Below, piece by piece: positions 40,201 to 52,600 of a stretch of DNA of 64,000 nucleotides. Numbering within the stretch: position 1 is the first letter of the stretch; every line of letters starts with the position of its first letter. The stretch covers positions 885,716,335 to 885,780,334 of the forward strand of contig OY856410.1 in assembly GCA_963693085.1 (NCBI GenBank), written 5' to 3'. A model generated the notes under the pieces. It saw only the letters and a list, made by a program, of their open reading frames with translations, was not told the DNA's origin and did not search any database. Both the position numbers and the translations under genes were made by a program. Origin of the DNA: Alisma plantago-aquatica. Lineage: Eukaryota; Streptophyta; Magnoliopsida; Alismatales; Alismataceae.

Positions 40201-40440
40201 AGTATTCGGGACATCACATACTAAGATCCCATGACTATGAGCTATTAATGAGTCATTTAGGGTTATAAAGTCCCCATCAATATTTAGTCTATCTCAAAAT
40301 AGTGAATTATGCAAAATAGAAGGTATGTATTGAAAAGAAGGTCCAATAGAGAGAAAAAGGGGTTGGTTATTACATAGACGAGTAGGGGTCCAGAAGAATG
40401 AAGGATTAGCCTATATTCCTAGATTTGAGTATGTTATAGT
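37222..40440 (-). mobile_element. LTR-like insertion inside the CACTA element
   Basis: A non-coding block separates the TNPA-type and TNP2-type genes. It starts near GTGTAAAGAGTGGGAACC (37257) and ends near TTTGAGTATGTTATA (40424-40437). Its order of short words parallels the block at 49657-54149, whose end TTTTAGTATGTTACA is directly followed by a polypurine tract. I infer a solo or truncated LTR of the same family in minus orientation. No target duplication or clear ends were found. Open frames such as 38637-38882, 38844-39101 and 39531-39815 lie in its GC-richer part and have no recognisable domains. Confidence 0.45.
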
Positions 40441-40575
40441 AAGTTCGGATGAAGGACCCAGGTTTGATTCACGCCGAAGGCGCTCTGCAAAAAGTAACAC
40501 GATATTGATTGGGTGTGGGAAGGGGGTGACCGGACCATACCCTCTCATGCCCCGAGAGTTTACACTGTCTGGGGG

Positions 40576-43500
40576 TCAAGATTGTGGTGCTTCTACGGGG
40601 GCAGTTCTCTCATAAATCAAACAAAAATATTGAGATTTTTTATCAATTAACATTCCCTCAGTACGATCTCCACGCACAGATAAGTCAACATCAGTTTCAA
40701 TATTTGGTGTTGGCAAGCCAATTGAGAAAGGATTGGAGTCATCATACTTGTCATAGAATTCTTCTTCATCTATAGGATCTTCAATGAACTCTCTTTTACC
40801 ATGAAGAACAACCGACCATTTTTCATTTGCAGGATCATCGATGTAAAATACTTGCTTCGCCTGTAATGCCATTATGAATGGTTCACCCTTCTCGTCAATC
40901 TTTTCAAAATTTACTAAGTTGAAACCCAATTCATCCACTAGAACTCCTTTGGTGTTATCAACCCAATTACACTTAAAGACCAAAATTTTGAAATCTACAT
41001 AGTCAAACTCCCATGTCTTCAATGACACAGGAATATGACATTTTAGCATCAAATGGACTCTTATCCTATGCACTAGAAAAAAACAATGAAGACGATTGAA
41101 GGGTGACCCCATTGTTTTGGACAACGCTCTTATCATCTTGACGCTTTGTGTGATATGAGAACCTATTTATGTCAAACCCTTCATAACACATAAAATTCAT
41201 TTTTGGTTTAAAGGTGAGGCATTTGATATTTTTAGCAAACTTATTTGGTGTTTGAGATAGTTGACGCAAGACTTAATCTTCAAACTACCCAATAAATGTC
41301 TTATTATGCTCTCTAGCAAGCCACATTAAATTGGCTCAAGGATATTGTTTTTTGATGAAATTGGTATGTGTGGTTATATAAACACTCACTTCTTCAACGT
41401 TGTGTAAAATATACAAGTGAGCTTGTTCTCACAGCTCATGACTAATTACTTGCAATCATGCTCCTAAAGTCCCTTTTCCAAAATAGTCCTCATTATTCTT
41501 GTCATTTATAGGAGCTTCATTACAACTCAAATAGTCACTACAAAAGTCCATAACCTCCGTCGCCACATAACCCTCAATAATACTCTCTTCAGGCCAATAA
41601 CGGTTTTGAACATCACCTTTAAAAACACTCATGTACCGTTCAAAAGGATGCATTCAATGCAAGAAACTTGGTCCCAACATTTTCACTTCACTAGTCAAAT
41701 GGACAACAAGATGTACTATGATATCAAAGAATGAAGGAGGAATATACATATCAAGTTGTCATAGGGTAACAACCACTTCTCTTTGCAACTTATTGAGATT
41801 CTCAAGATTAATAACTTTATTTCATATAGTGTTGAATAAGAAACAAAGTATGGTGATTGCAAACCTTACATGCTTTGACAGTATAGATTGAATTATCACG
41901 GGCAATATTTGTTGCATTGGAGTGTGACAATCATGAGATTTAATACCTATCAGCTTTAGATCTTTCATTTATACCAATTTAAGGATATTGGAAGAGTATC
42001 CCTATGGTGCCTTAACATTAAGCAAGCACTCACAAAAAGTTTTCTTCTGCTTTCTAGACAACGTGTAACAAGCAAGAGTAAATATGTTTCCCGATCATTG
42101 CTAACTACTTCTGTTAATTTTTTCTTTATTCCCATTTCACGTAGGTCCATTCTGGATTTGATGCTATCTTTAGTCTTACCAGGTATATTCAACGGAGTAC
42201 CAATGACGCTATCACATACATTTTTCTCAACATGTGTGACGTCGATACAATGCCTAACTGCCAAAGAACTCCAATAAGGAAGATCCCAGAATATTGACCT
42301 CTTATGGAATGAAGATTTGTCATGCTGTGTGGAAATGGTACATTGTGATCTCTTAACGAAATCATTGATACAGACTTTTAGTCTTTCATAAAAAACCTCC
42401 CCTGTTATAGGTTTAGGGGCACTCTGTTCCTCATTTGATCCATTGAACACTTTAAGCAACCTTTGATAAGGATGGAATTTTAGAAGAAACCTTTGATGAC
42501 TAAGATATACAGTCTTGCCACCATATTTGAGTTGTATTGAATCAGTGCCCTCTTCACATATAGGGCATGCTTTGGATCCTTTTACACTGTATCCAGACAA
42601 ATTTCCATATGTTAGAAAGTCATTAATAGTGCAAAACAACATAGCATGCAAATGAAATATCTCTCTATGTGAAGCATCATAGGTCAGCACACCTTCAGCC
42701 CACAGTTTCTTTAAGTCATCAATCAGAGGTTCAAGATAAATGTCAATATCATTTCCAAGTTGTTTAGGGCCTGATATCAATGACAGCATAACGTACTTAT
42801 TTTTCATACACAACCAGGGGGAAGATTTTATATAACAAGCATTACAGGCCAAGTACTATGTTGGTTGCTCAGTGTGTCATATGGATCCATCCCATCAGTA
42901 AAGTCTTAGATTCCTAACTTCTTCACCAAATTCAGAGTATAATAAATCAATCATCTTTCATTATGAGGAATCAGATGCATGTTGTAGGATTCTATCATTA
43001 TTTTTCTTAACATTCACATGCCACCTTAAATTCTCCACATCCATCGAATTGGCAAATAAGCATTATAACCATGGTATTATAGGTAGATACCACATCACCT
43101 TGGTAGGAGAGCCAGTTTTGGACTTCCTCGAAGTCGTCATTTTATACCTTGACGCCCCACATTTTAGACAATCTTTCAAATCGACATAGTCCTTTTGAAA
43201 TAACACATAATCATTTGCACATGTGTGTATCTTCTTAGCCTTCATTCCCATTGGGCATAACATTTTCTCTAATTTGTATGTTGAGAGTGGAAGCTCGTTG
43301 CCTTCAGGAAGAATTTCTTTTAAAAAAGACAACAATGAGGTGAAGCTTTTGTCACTCCATCTATTTTTAACCTTTATACTATACAATCTCAACATTGTGC
43401 TCAGCTCCATAAACTTAGTACAACCTATGTATAAAGGTCTCTCGGTATCATGCACAATGTTTCCAAATAAGGGAGGTGGATTGATGTGCTCTATCCCACA

Positions 43501-43849
43501 ACTATCTAGCATTGCATCAACCATGTCTATCGAATTTCGTTCATTCACATCTACATCATTGGTGGCAATTTCTTCTTCAACACAAGTACTGCTATCAACA
43601 TCTACTGATCTCAAGTTTGGAATATCTCCATGCCAGTACCATTTTGTATAGCCATGTACAATCCCGTTGAAGATGACATGACTTTTGATTTCGTCACCAG
43701 TGTTGATTTCAAGTTTTTACCACAATGCCTACATGGATAATAGCTCCATGTTGTTTCCTATGTTCCTCTACAAATCTTCTAAACTGATCAAGACTAATAA
43801 TAAACTATGGGGTGCAATGATTTGGAATGGACATCCATGATCTATCCAT
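40576..43849 (-). pseudogene. CACTA TNP2-type transposase (TNPD-like), degenerate
   Basis: Reading the minus strand from ATG at 43847-43849: MDRSWMSIPNHC and a transposon-associated zinc-like domain (HVG..CRHCGK-type words in shifted frame, 43790-43640); the N-terminal region with CGIEHINPPPLFGN and LYIGCTKFMELSTMLRLYSI (43614-43063); the Transposase_21 core with PWLCMKNKYVMLSLISGPKQ, GNDIDIYLEPLIDDLKKLW, CPICEEGT and FWDLPYWSSLAVRHCIDVTH (42852-41965); the DUF4218-type motif MHPFERYMSVFKGDVQNRYW (41653-41456); and the DUF4216-type segment FKILVFKCNWVDNTKGV with QVFYIDDPANEKWSVVLHGK (41136-40576). All domains are in the normal order. Stops and frameshifts between the blocks abolish a full product. 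The enzyme cuts the CACTA ends. Confidence 0.92.
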
Positions 43850-43873
43850 TCTATGATCAAAGATGAAATATGT

Positions 43874-44015
43874 ATTAGGGTTTAGGGTTTACAAATTAGG
43901 TTAATGATTTATAGATAGATTAGGATTTATCATTTTAGATTTAGAGATAAGGGGTTATAGATTAGGGTTAAGGGTTTAAATATTAAGGTTTAAAGATTTA
44001 CATATAAGGGTTTAG
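43874..44015. repeat. degenerate TTTAGGG-like tract in the CACTA element
   Basis: Starts with ATTAGGGTTTAGGGTTTA (43874-43891) and continues with altered units (TTAGGTTAA, TAGATTAGGATTTA, AGATTAGGGTTAAGGGTTTA). These resemble the plant telomere repeat. It lies upstream of the transposase gene. Confidence 0.55.
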
Positions 44016-45240
44016 TGATGAATATGTGTACCACCTATCCCATTCTTGAAAATTTTAACAACCTTTCCCCATAGTTCTCCAAGTACACCGATGTAGATGG
44101 GAAAATGTCCACCAACATATGTACTTATAGAACAAACAAAGAAGTGTTGACGAAACATCTTGATAACCTAATATGCATTATACACTTACATCCTAAGTGA
44201 GATTAAAGTATTCAAGAACAGTCCCAAACTAGGGAATATTTAAGATTTACTCCTGATGAGTAAATCTCAGACGGGTTTCTAGGCCAACAAAATACATGTA
44301 TGTTGTCATTCCTATACCTATGACCCTATTTTCATTGTTCATATCCTAGGTTTTATGCAACTTCATTTAATTCAATTCATTCTTCCATTTAGGATAGTTC
44401 ATTCATCATCATTAACCCTAATTAATCAATATTAATCAGCTATACAATCTAGAATAATAATTATTGAACTACGTTAAATCAACCACTAACAAGAGATAAA
44501 GAAATCAATATTAATTAATTTTTATATCTAGTAAATTACCATTAACAATATAAATTAATTAATTCAGGTCAAAAAATTATTTGATTCAAAAATGTGATCA
44601 TGCATCACCATAATTGTATCACATTCATGCATTGAGTGCTATCTAGAAAAAAACTAGGAAAAGGGGACCAGGGGTTGATTTTTATGCCAAATAGGGACAC
44701 AAATTTACTAAATTTAGGATTACAGTGAGCTTTGATGTCAAATAAGAGTAAGATTTCAATATATAAATGTGCATTAGAGTCCAAACAATGCATAAATGTC
44801 CAAACAGTAGTAGCATATCCAAAAAAAAGTTCTTACATTTAGTGACCCCAATGTTGGCGGTGGCGACTGGAGATGACGGCAGTGACTGAAGACAACTAGA
44901 GCTGACGAGATGGAGACATCGACTAGAGATGACTGGAGATGACTATGGTGGCAATGGTGGTGGCAGTGATAATGATTGGAGGTGGAAGATGGTGGCGAGT
45001 AGCTGGAGATGACGCACATGCAGTGGCTGGAGGAAGAGCACCTAGTGAGAGCAGCAGCAAACTCATCAGCAGCGGCGACGGTGGCGTCTAGTAGTAGTAG
45101 TGGTGGCAAGCTCAGCAACAACAATGGCGACGTCTTGTAGCAACAGCATAGGCGGCGGGGGGATCGCAAATCACCATAGAGAAGCAGGTCAGTCATGATG
45201 AAATAGAGAATGGGGAGAAATTTTGTATCACGCAAGGGCT
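44016..45240. other. 5' region of the CACTA transposase gene
   Basis: No protein domain is seen. 44850-45180 is rich in GGTGGC/GATGAC trinucleotide-like repeats (imperfect, purine-rich on the plus strand). The 153-codon minus-strand frame at 44774-45235 is Ser/Leu/His-rich low-complexity sequence read through that tract. Confidence 0.5.
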
Positions 45241-45244
45241 ACTA

Positions 45245-45960
45245 AGTTAACCATAGTCGTCGGTTGTATAGTAAAATTGACAACTAAGGTCATAGTCGTC
45301 AGTTGTATAGTAAAACTGACAACTAAGGTCATACTCGTCGGTTCGAACAAAAGAAACTAACAATTAACTCCTAAACTAAACAAAAAAATAATCACCAGTT
45401 TGGGGCCATGTTCGTCGATTAAGTTCGTACAAATCGATGACTACCTACATATCCAAACAAAAAAAGTTGGATATCGGGTTAGGGATATAGTTGTTAGTTT
45501 AGCAAGAAAAATTGATGCCTACAAAGCAATTGGGGGGATATTTTCATGGGGACATGGCACAAATTACCTAGTCGTCAGTTTCTTATAAGAAACTGATGAT
45601 TTAGATCCATCTCCAAAAAATTGTGACTCACAGAGGGGTCTAAATCATCACTTATTTGGTATAATTGATGACTAATGGGGAGATTTTTTTCCACAGGGAC
45701 ATGGTGCGAACATTTTATCGTCGGTTGTATACAAACTAATGTCTGGCTGACAAATTTGGAGGCAAATAATTTTCCCTAAAAATTGTATTTTGTGGGAAAT
45801 TTTAGACGTCAGTTTCTATGAACTAAAACTGGAGTTAAAGTTAAAGTGGTATCCGTGTCTTTTCTAAATCGACAGGACTTCACACATTATGAGAGTTGGC
45901 ATAAAGAACCAACATTGTTGATAGATTGGTGTCAATTTTTCTAAGGAACAAACATCACCA
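45245..45960. repeat. right subterminal repeats of the CACTA element
   Basis: Repeated CGTCGGTTGTATAG, CGTCAGTTGTATAG, CGTCGGTTCGAAC, CGTCAGTTTCTTAT and inverse copies (AAACTGACAACTAAGG). The core is the same as on the left side. Confidence 0.8.
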
Positions 45961-45981
45961 AAAGTGACATTAAACATCTAA

Positions 45982-45993
45982 TTTGTACTAGTG
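45982..45993 (-). repeat. CACTA right terminal inverted repeat
   Basis: TTTGTACTAGTG, the exact inverse of the left end, followed by the target duplication TTC. Confidence 0.95.
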
Positions 45994-45996
45994 TTC

Positions 45997-46874
45997 ACTC
46001 TCTATCTCGCAATGAGTCCATGATAGGTTAGACTCCCACCATGTTTGTTTTCCCTAAGTTGGAAGAACAGGGGAACGCAAGCCATAACCACCCCCTTTTT
46101 CGCAATCGTTCTTCTTAGATTTGGTCTAGCTCAATTGAACCGTAAGGTTGGAAATGAACCAATGGTTCAGCCTTTCCTTCCTTGGTTCATTGCTCATAGG
46201 CCATAAAAATGTTATATTCTTTTTAAATTTCTTCTAAATTTCTATAGGCTACTCATTAATCCTGATTGGTCCCAAAATTTGGTCAACACTTCATATAAAT
46301 ATCATCTTCTAGTAGAAAAATCCTCACGGCCTAGTTCACTACCTAGACTACTCTAATATAGTGTGTGTGATCTCACTTCTCCCATGACCTAGATCAACAA
46401 ACTGAATCACCAAATTAACTCTAAACTTCACCAAAATCATACTATGTCCAATACCTATCATAAAGAACACAACATCACTTCTAATTTCATCACTACATGC
46501 ATGTGAGATCCTAGTTCACATCCATCATATATACAACATCATCAAACTATCCTTAACTTAGGTGAACATGATTATATAATCCAAATATATATCATCAAAA
46601 TGAATGACCAAATTAAATCAAGCTTTACCATAACTAGACCATGATGTTATTGTGTCTTAACAAGCATACAAACATTCCCAAGTTTAGATTCAATGATTGC
46701 CACACATCAACATTGACCCATTTTCACAAAAGACTCTTTCTACATACTTATTCCCATATATCCAAATATCATGAAAATTGGAAGGGACCTAATTATAACC
46801 ATAAATCAATCCTATATTGACTTCATGAATAACTTTATAATATATTTACTAGGTTCCAAAAATTAGGGTTGACA
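45997..46874 (-). repeat. 5' LTR of the LARD-like element, right part
   Basis: Continues the LTR split at 32509. The words GCAATGAGTCCATGATAGGT and GAACCAATGGTTCAGCC correspond to the uninterrupted copy at about 28185-28345. It ends GGTTGACA at 46874. Confidence 0.88.
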
Positions 46875-48678
46875 CATACACCTGCTCTAAGTAATTTTAG
46901 TGCACTATGCATGCACAAATGTAGAGGTAAGAAAAAAGTTTAGTCAAGCATCAAATAAGAGAATGACAAACATGTGCAAGGCATCCATGTATTTTACATG
47001 TGATAATACTAGAACAATATAAGATTGTTGGTAGGAAATAGCACAGCTACATTGAACATCGGGTGAGCAGGAACATATTCACATATGCTCTGGGTAGGAA
47101 TGATACACATCTTCTTAGATAATTTCATTTGCATGAATTATCACCTATGCATCATCACTGTGGGAATTTACACATCTGCACAATAGTCCACATATGCCAT
47201 ATTATACTAAAAGTAACACATGATGCATAGAAAAATAATAATCAAGTTTAATTCAAAAAATGAGGGATGAGAACATCCATTGACTATCAAGTGAGGTCAG
47301 AGGACTCGTATAATAAGATCCAATATATTCAATGATAAAAGAGAATCTAGTAACAAAAGGGATCTTTCCAATTAGAACAATTCAAGAATATAGATTCATT
47401 GAGAAGTTTATGGTTTTAAGTTCCAAAAAAAGACTAAGAGAGAGAAACATAGGTCAATTGCTCAATATAGATAGCAGAATGCAACATACATGTAGGAAAG
47501 AGAACTTAGATCTATCAACTAATGTAGAATTTAGGAGATGCAACAAACCTCAATTCTAGTCTAGATATATCCAAGGTTAACCCAAATTCCATAGAAAAGT
47601 CAGATGCCACCTAACTTACAAATTGAATATCCCAATAATTAGTTATAAGTATTTTTTAAATTTTAGAAAACACATCTTTATTATTACTGATTTAAGTTAC
47701 TAAAACTACACCATCACGTGGATGATGTTTTTATGATTACATTGACTTATGATTCCATTGACAATTTGTTTGTAATTTTGTCATATACCAAAATTTCGAT
47801 ATGATTTTACACAATCTGGTCAACAAAAACAATCCTAAATATTACATAATTAATACATTAAAAATAAATGGTGGTACTTACACCATTGAAAGGAGAAAAA
47901 TACCACAATCCCAAACATACCTCATATATTATTTCTTTAACTTATAAAAAATTAGATAGATATATATATATATATTATGTTAGAAGGAATCCTCTAAAAA
48001 TCATATTGTTAATAAATTAGAATTTAATGGTGAAAACATTATCACTGTGTAGAGAAATTTATCAGAATTCTAAAGCATATTTTTCAATATATATTTTAAT
48101 CTATCAATACTTAGCTATACATTATTTATAATAATAATTTATCTAGATTTGTAGATGAAATCCCAAAATAAAAGATGAAATACCGCATAGTATGATTATA
48201 GGCTTACGATATGATAAGACTAAACTGCACGCTAGAAACTGGGGTGAGAAGAATAGAATATATACTATTAAACCAAAAAACAACACGGCCAAGATAGAAA
48301 TCTGGAAGAAAGAAATTGAAGAAGAGAAAGTAGAATATTAACTTGTTTTAGTGGAAGTTGCAATGAATGCAGCTTCCTATGACCTGTTGTATGTTGTTTA
48401 CATTCTCTTTCAATCACTAAAGTCAACAGAAAATATATCCCAAGCAACTACAACGAGCAAGAACATGTGGAAAAGGGGGCTTGAAAGGGATAGAAAAGTT
48501 TTCTAGTATTTTGTAGATTATTTTAGACCCTCTGGTGGGCAGGGGTATCCACAGGGTGGGAGAGAAATCATCACACTTACCTAGGATATAGAGGAGGTTT
48601 TCAAGGTGGTTTGCTATAATTTGAGAAGGAATAGGTGGGTTTTAGGTTAAGTCTATTGCTTTTATGTGCTTATGGGGA
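46875..48678. other. right continuation of the interrupted repeat, no gene
   Basis: About 1.8 kb AT-rich sequence. The start (ACACCTGCTCTAAG) appears to continue the block that was cut at 25664. The only longer open frame (47332-47559) has no recognisable domain. Confidence 0.4.

Positions 48679-48733
<55 letters not shown>
48679..48733. repeat. compound (GT)n(TA)n microsatellite
   Basis: About nine GT units followed by about 17 TA units, forming the left border of the first MITE. Confidence 0.95.
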
Positions 48734-48741
<8 letters not shown>

Positions 48742-48744
48742 TAC

Positions 48745-49580
<836 letters not shown>

Positions 49581-49666
<86 letters not shown>
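49581..49666. repeat. compound (TA)n(CA)n microsatellite
   Basis: About 38 TA units and a short CA run forming the right border of MITE 2. Confidence 0.97.
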
Positions 49667-52600
49667 GTAAAGAGGTGAGATCACCTCCTTACTAAAATTT
49701 AAAGGAAATAGAAAACATCCACTTTTTTCAAGAAATATAGATCATGTGGAATGTATGTATAATATTCCAAATAGATAAGCATGATTCAGATACATATAAA
49801 ATGTCAATAGCAGCGAAAAGAAACTAAGTTATTACACTGATTTTTGAACTCTTGTTCACTAGATGAGTTTCTTTGAAAAAGAAAAGAACATAAAAGAAAT
49901 TATGGGATCCAGTAACAAGCAACCTAGTCATCCTTGATATCAAAACTTGAATCTACTACTCCTGAACTTGGTCATATTGGCCTTGTTTAACACCTTGATA
50001 TATCCCTGGGTGGTTGGGAAAGCATCCAGTAAAAGGGAAAGAAAAGCAAGGTATGTGTCAGAGAAAATGAACAAGAACAAAAGATAAGAAAACTATAAGG
50101 AAATGGGGATAAAATTTCATCATAAGATGAAGACGATCAAAAGAATGAGGCATAAGTAAATATATGTTTTCCATAATAAAAATAGTAAAGAGGTTGCATG
50201 CATGATTAATATTGACTACCTAAACTATGTAGGGTTGAGGCACCTACCTAACCTCAACCAATAGGTTAGGGAGAGTAACACATTCCAATCACCTATAAAT
50301 TTCCTATATTGGGGAGAGTAACACATTCCCCAGGGTGAATCTACACATGCCCTATCTATGGGTGGTTGTACAAAAGTACCACTACTCTAGTTTAATAGTC
50401 TAATAAAATCAACATGCTAAGAAATATGGCAAGTATAAGTATCAAGTAAATTTCACCATGGCAATGGGGCACAAGACCCAAGAAATAAACATTTCAACTG
50501 GTTTTGAGGCAATTATAGCTAAAGAATTATCAAAAAGGAAAATTAGGGTTTTATGTTAGCCTCATTAGGGAAACTAGGTTAAGTTACAAATCTTCCCAAC
50601 TTAGGTGTAAGGAAATCACATACCTCTTCCTTAGAGTCCTAAAAACCACTTTTCAGATCCTTATTGGAGATCAAGGTCCACTTGTCCTAATTTCATTACC
50701 ATAATCATGTATCAGAATCATATTCATTTATTAAAGACTTAAAACCCCAAAATTATGAACTTTTTACACAAACCTTAGATTCATACCTTGAAATTATCAC
50801 CGCTACCTTAGTTAGGTTTTTCTGGTTAAGCAAACATATTTTGCATATTTTGGAGTTATGGAGATTTACATGTATTTTTGGTGATTTTGAGTCATTTAAT
50901 TCGTTTTCTAAAAATCCTTCTTAATAAAACTCAAAATCAGTTCTCGAAATCATTTTTATTAGAAAGATGAGATTTTTTTTAGTCCAGAACATATTTTAAT
51001 TTTAAATGTAGACAAATGGTTAATTAGTTATGATTTATTGAAAATCAGCCAATCAGAAATTGTCACGTAGGAAAATCGACCGCAAGAGAAGCAAAAAGGG
51101 AAGTCGGTCCTTTGACTTGGTCCAATAGGAGGCGGCCAAGTCAGCGGTCCATGCCCAGCCAACTGCGGTCAAAGCCGCAAAGGCAAAATGAACAAAAAGG
51201 CAGAACCTCCCCCGCGTGTGTTAGAGAAGAAAGAAGAAAAGGTAGGGGTAAAATCATAAAAACACAACCCAGCATCTTCCCCACTCACGACACCATGTCC
51301 GGTGAGCTCTGAGCCGAGCTGTTGGGCATTTTCGGAAACATCGACGAAACTCAACAAACAAGGTACCAATGGAAAGCTTAGGAGAAGATGAGTTCAAAGG
51401 TACTTTCAATTCATTTGGAGGTGAAGAGGAGAGAGAGTGAGTGATCTTCCACAAGGCCTGGGGCAATCCTCGATCGTCAGGGTCCAACACATGAGCAATG
51501 CTAAAATTGAGAGGTGGAACAGGTTGCAAAAGTACCCAAAAACCTCCGGGTAGGGGTATTTATAGATGGGGGTAGTTTCTTAGGGTTCCCCAACTTGGTC
51601 GGAATTCCTTGAGGAACAAGAATTGGGTGTTTTGTTGTTTCTTGATTATCTGGAATAAATAGTGGCTCAAAAGATTTGCAATAAAAAATAGAAATTGTTG
51701 GTGAAGAAATCGTCGAAATTGGTTGAGAGACGAGGGAGAAAAGTCAATTGGAAATTTCTAATTTCTATTGCTCTTTCCCGATCCGACTGGAGGATGAAGT
51801 TATAACTGTCTGATCCTGCAGACATGCTCCTCGGTCAATCTGGACCATTCGTTCAGGCGCAAACCAGATATATGTATGTGCGACATATATTTCTAATCCT
51901 ATTATAAAGTGATACTTATATTATTAAATGAATTTCTCTCTCTTCATTTGAGTGCTCAAACGATTTCCAAATTTAATGCAAATTAACACCCTGACTAGTT
52001 TTGAGGTGCACAATTTGAATATGAAATTAGTTTTGACTTTTGGGAACTTTTTAATGGATTAAATAATTCAAAACTTATTTTCTCTTTCCTCCTTCATTAA
52101 TGGTGATAAGATTCCCCAAATTTGATGAAACTTCACCCACAAGTCACCCCAAGTGCCTTGGATACGAATTTTTTATTAATTTCACATGTTGAGGTTATTT
52201 GTCCATTTATTTAATATATTGAAGGTTCTACACACTTTCTCTCTCCAAATTTTACCCTTTAAACAAATATTCTCCAAATTGAGTGAAATTCACCCAAAGG
52301 TATATTTTAATATGTAGGACATGAATTTGGCATAATAAATATTTTATTTTGTATTTTTAAGTAATATCTTATTTTCCCTTTCAATAAATACAATTATAAT
52401 TACCAAATTCCCAAAAGTTGTAAAACTTATCACCTAAGAAAACTCATACCTAAAGGAAATGAATTTGGTTTTAGAATTATTTTCTAAGTTCCACTTTTAT
52501 AATTTTTAGGCAAATTATCCTTGTATTCACTTAATGGGAAAATAAATTCATTTATTGTCACATTATCCTCACTGTTAGGGTTTTCTGTCTTTTACACTCA

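Larger units (their letters stand above)
32513..45993 (-). mobile_element. complete CACTA (En/Spm) DNA transposon, 13.5 kb
   Basis: The ends are CACTAGTACAAA (32513-32524) and its exact inverse (45982-45993), flanked by the 3-bp duplication TTC (32510-32512 and 45994-45996). The uninterrupted LTR at 28170 shows a single CCCTTC at the equivalent point, which confirms the insertion. Subterminal zones at both ends repeat a GTCAGTT/GTCGGTT motif. Two genes on the minus strand encode a TNP2-type transposase (43849-40576) and a TNPA/Ptta-type protein (37111-34857). Both have stops and frame changes. The interior also contains an LTR-like insertion (about 37222-40440). It is the youngest large insertion in this stack apart from that block. 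Confidence 0.93.
25665..46874 (-). mobile_element. LARD-like gypsy retrotransposon with nested CACTA element
   Basis: Two long direct repeats (25665-29013 and 30013-46874 minus the nested CACTA) begin TGTAACAC and end with TGACA, so they are LTRs. Read on the minus strand, the right LTR is the 5' LTR. It is followed by a primer binding site TGGTATCAGAGC (30009-29998) complementary to initiator tRNA-Met. The left end of the interior has a polypurine tract (AAGAAGGTGGGTAGTA on the minus strand) just before the 3' LTR. The TGTAACACC/GGTGTGACA ends and the GAGGACAAA-like words before the PPT are typical of Tekay/Del chromoviruses. The interior is only 999 bases and has no gag-pol, so it is a large retrotransposon derivative that needs help in trans. 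No clean target duplication is seen (GGTAT on the left, CATAC on the right). The LTRs differ visibly, so it is old. Confidence 0.85.

Noticed and set aside
42853..43062. A gap between two TNP2 frames as an intron
   Set aside because: The gap translates, with frame changes, to the expected TNP2 words (LRWHVN, EFGEEVRNLRLY), so it is coding sequence with lesions.
44774..45235. 153-codon minus-strand frame rich in Ser, Leu and His
   Set aside because: It is read through a purine-rich trinucleotide-like tract in the CACTA 5' region, has no domain, and its composition is explained by the repeat.
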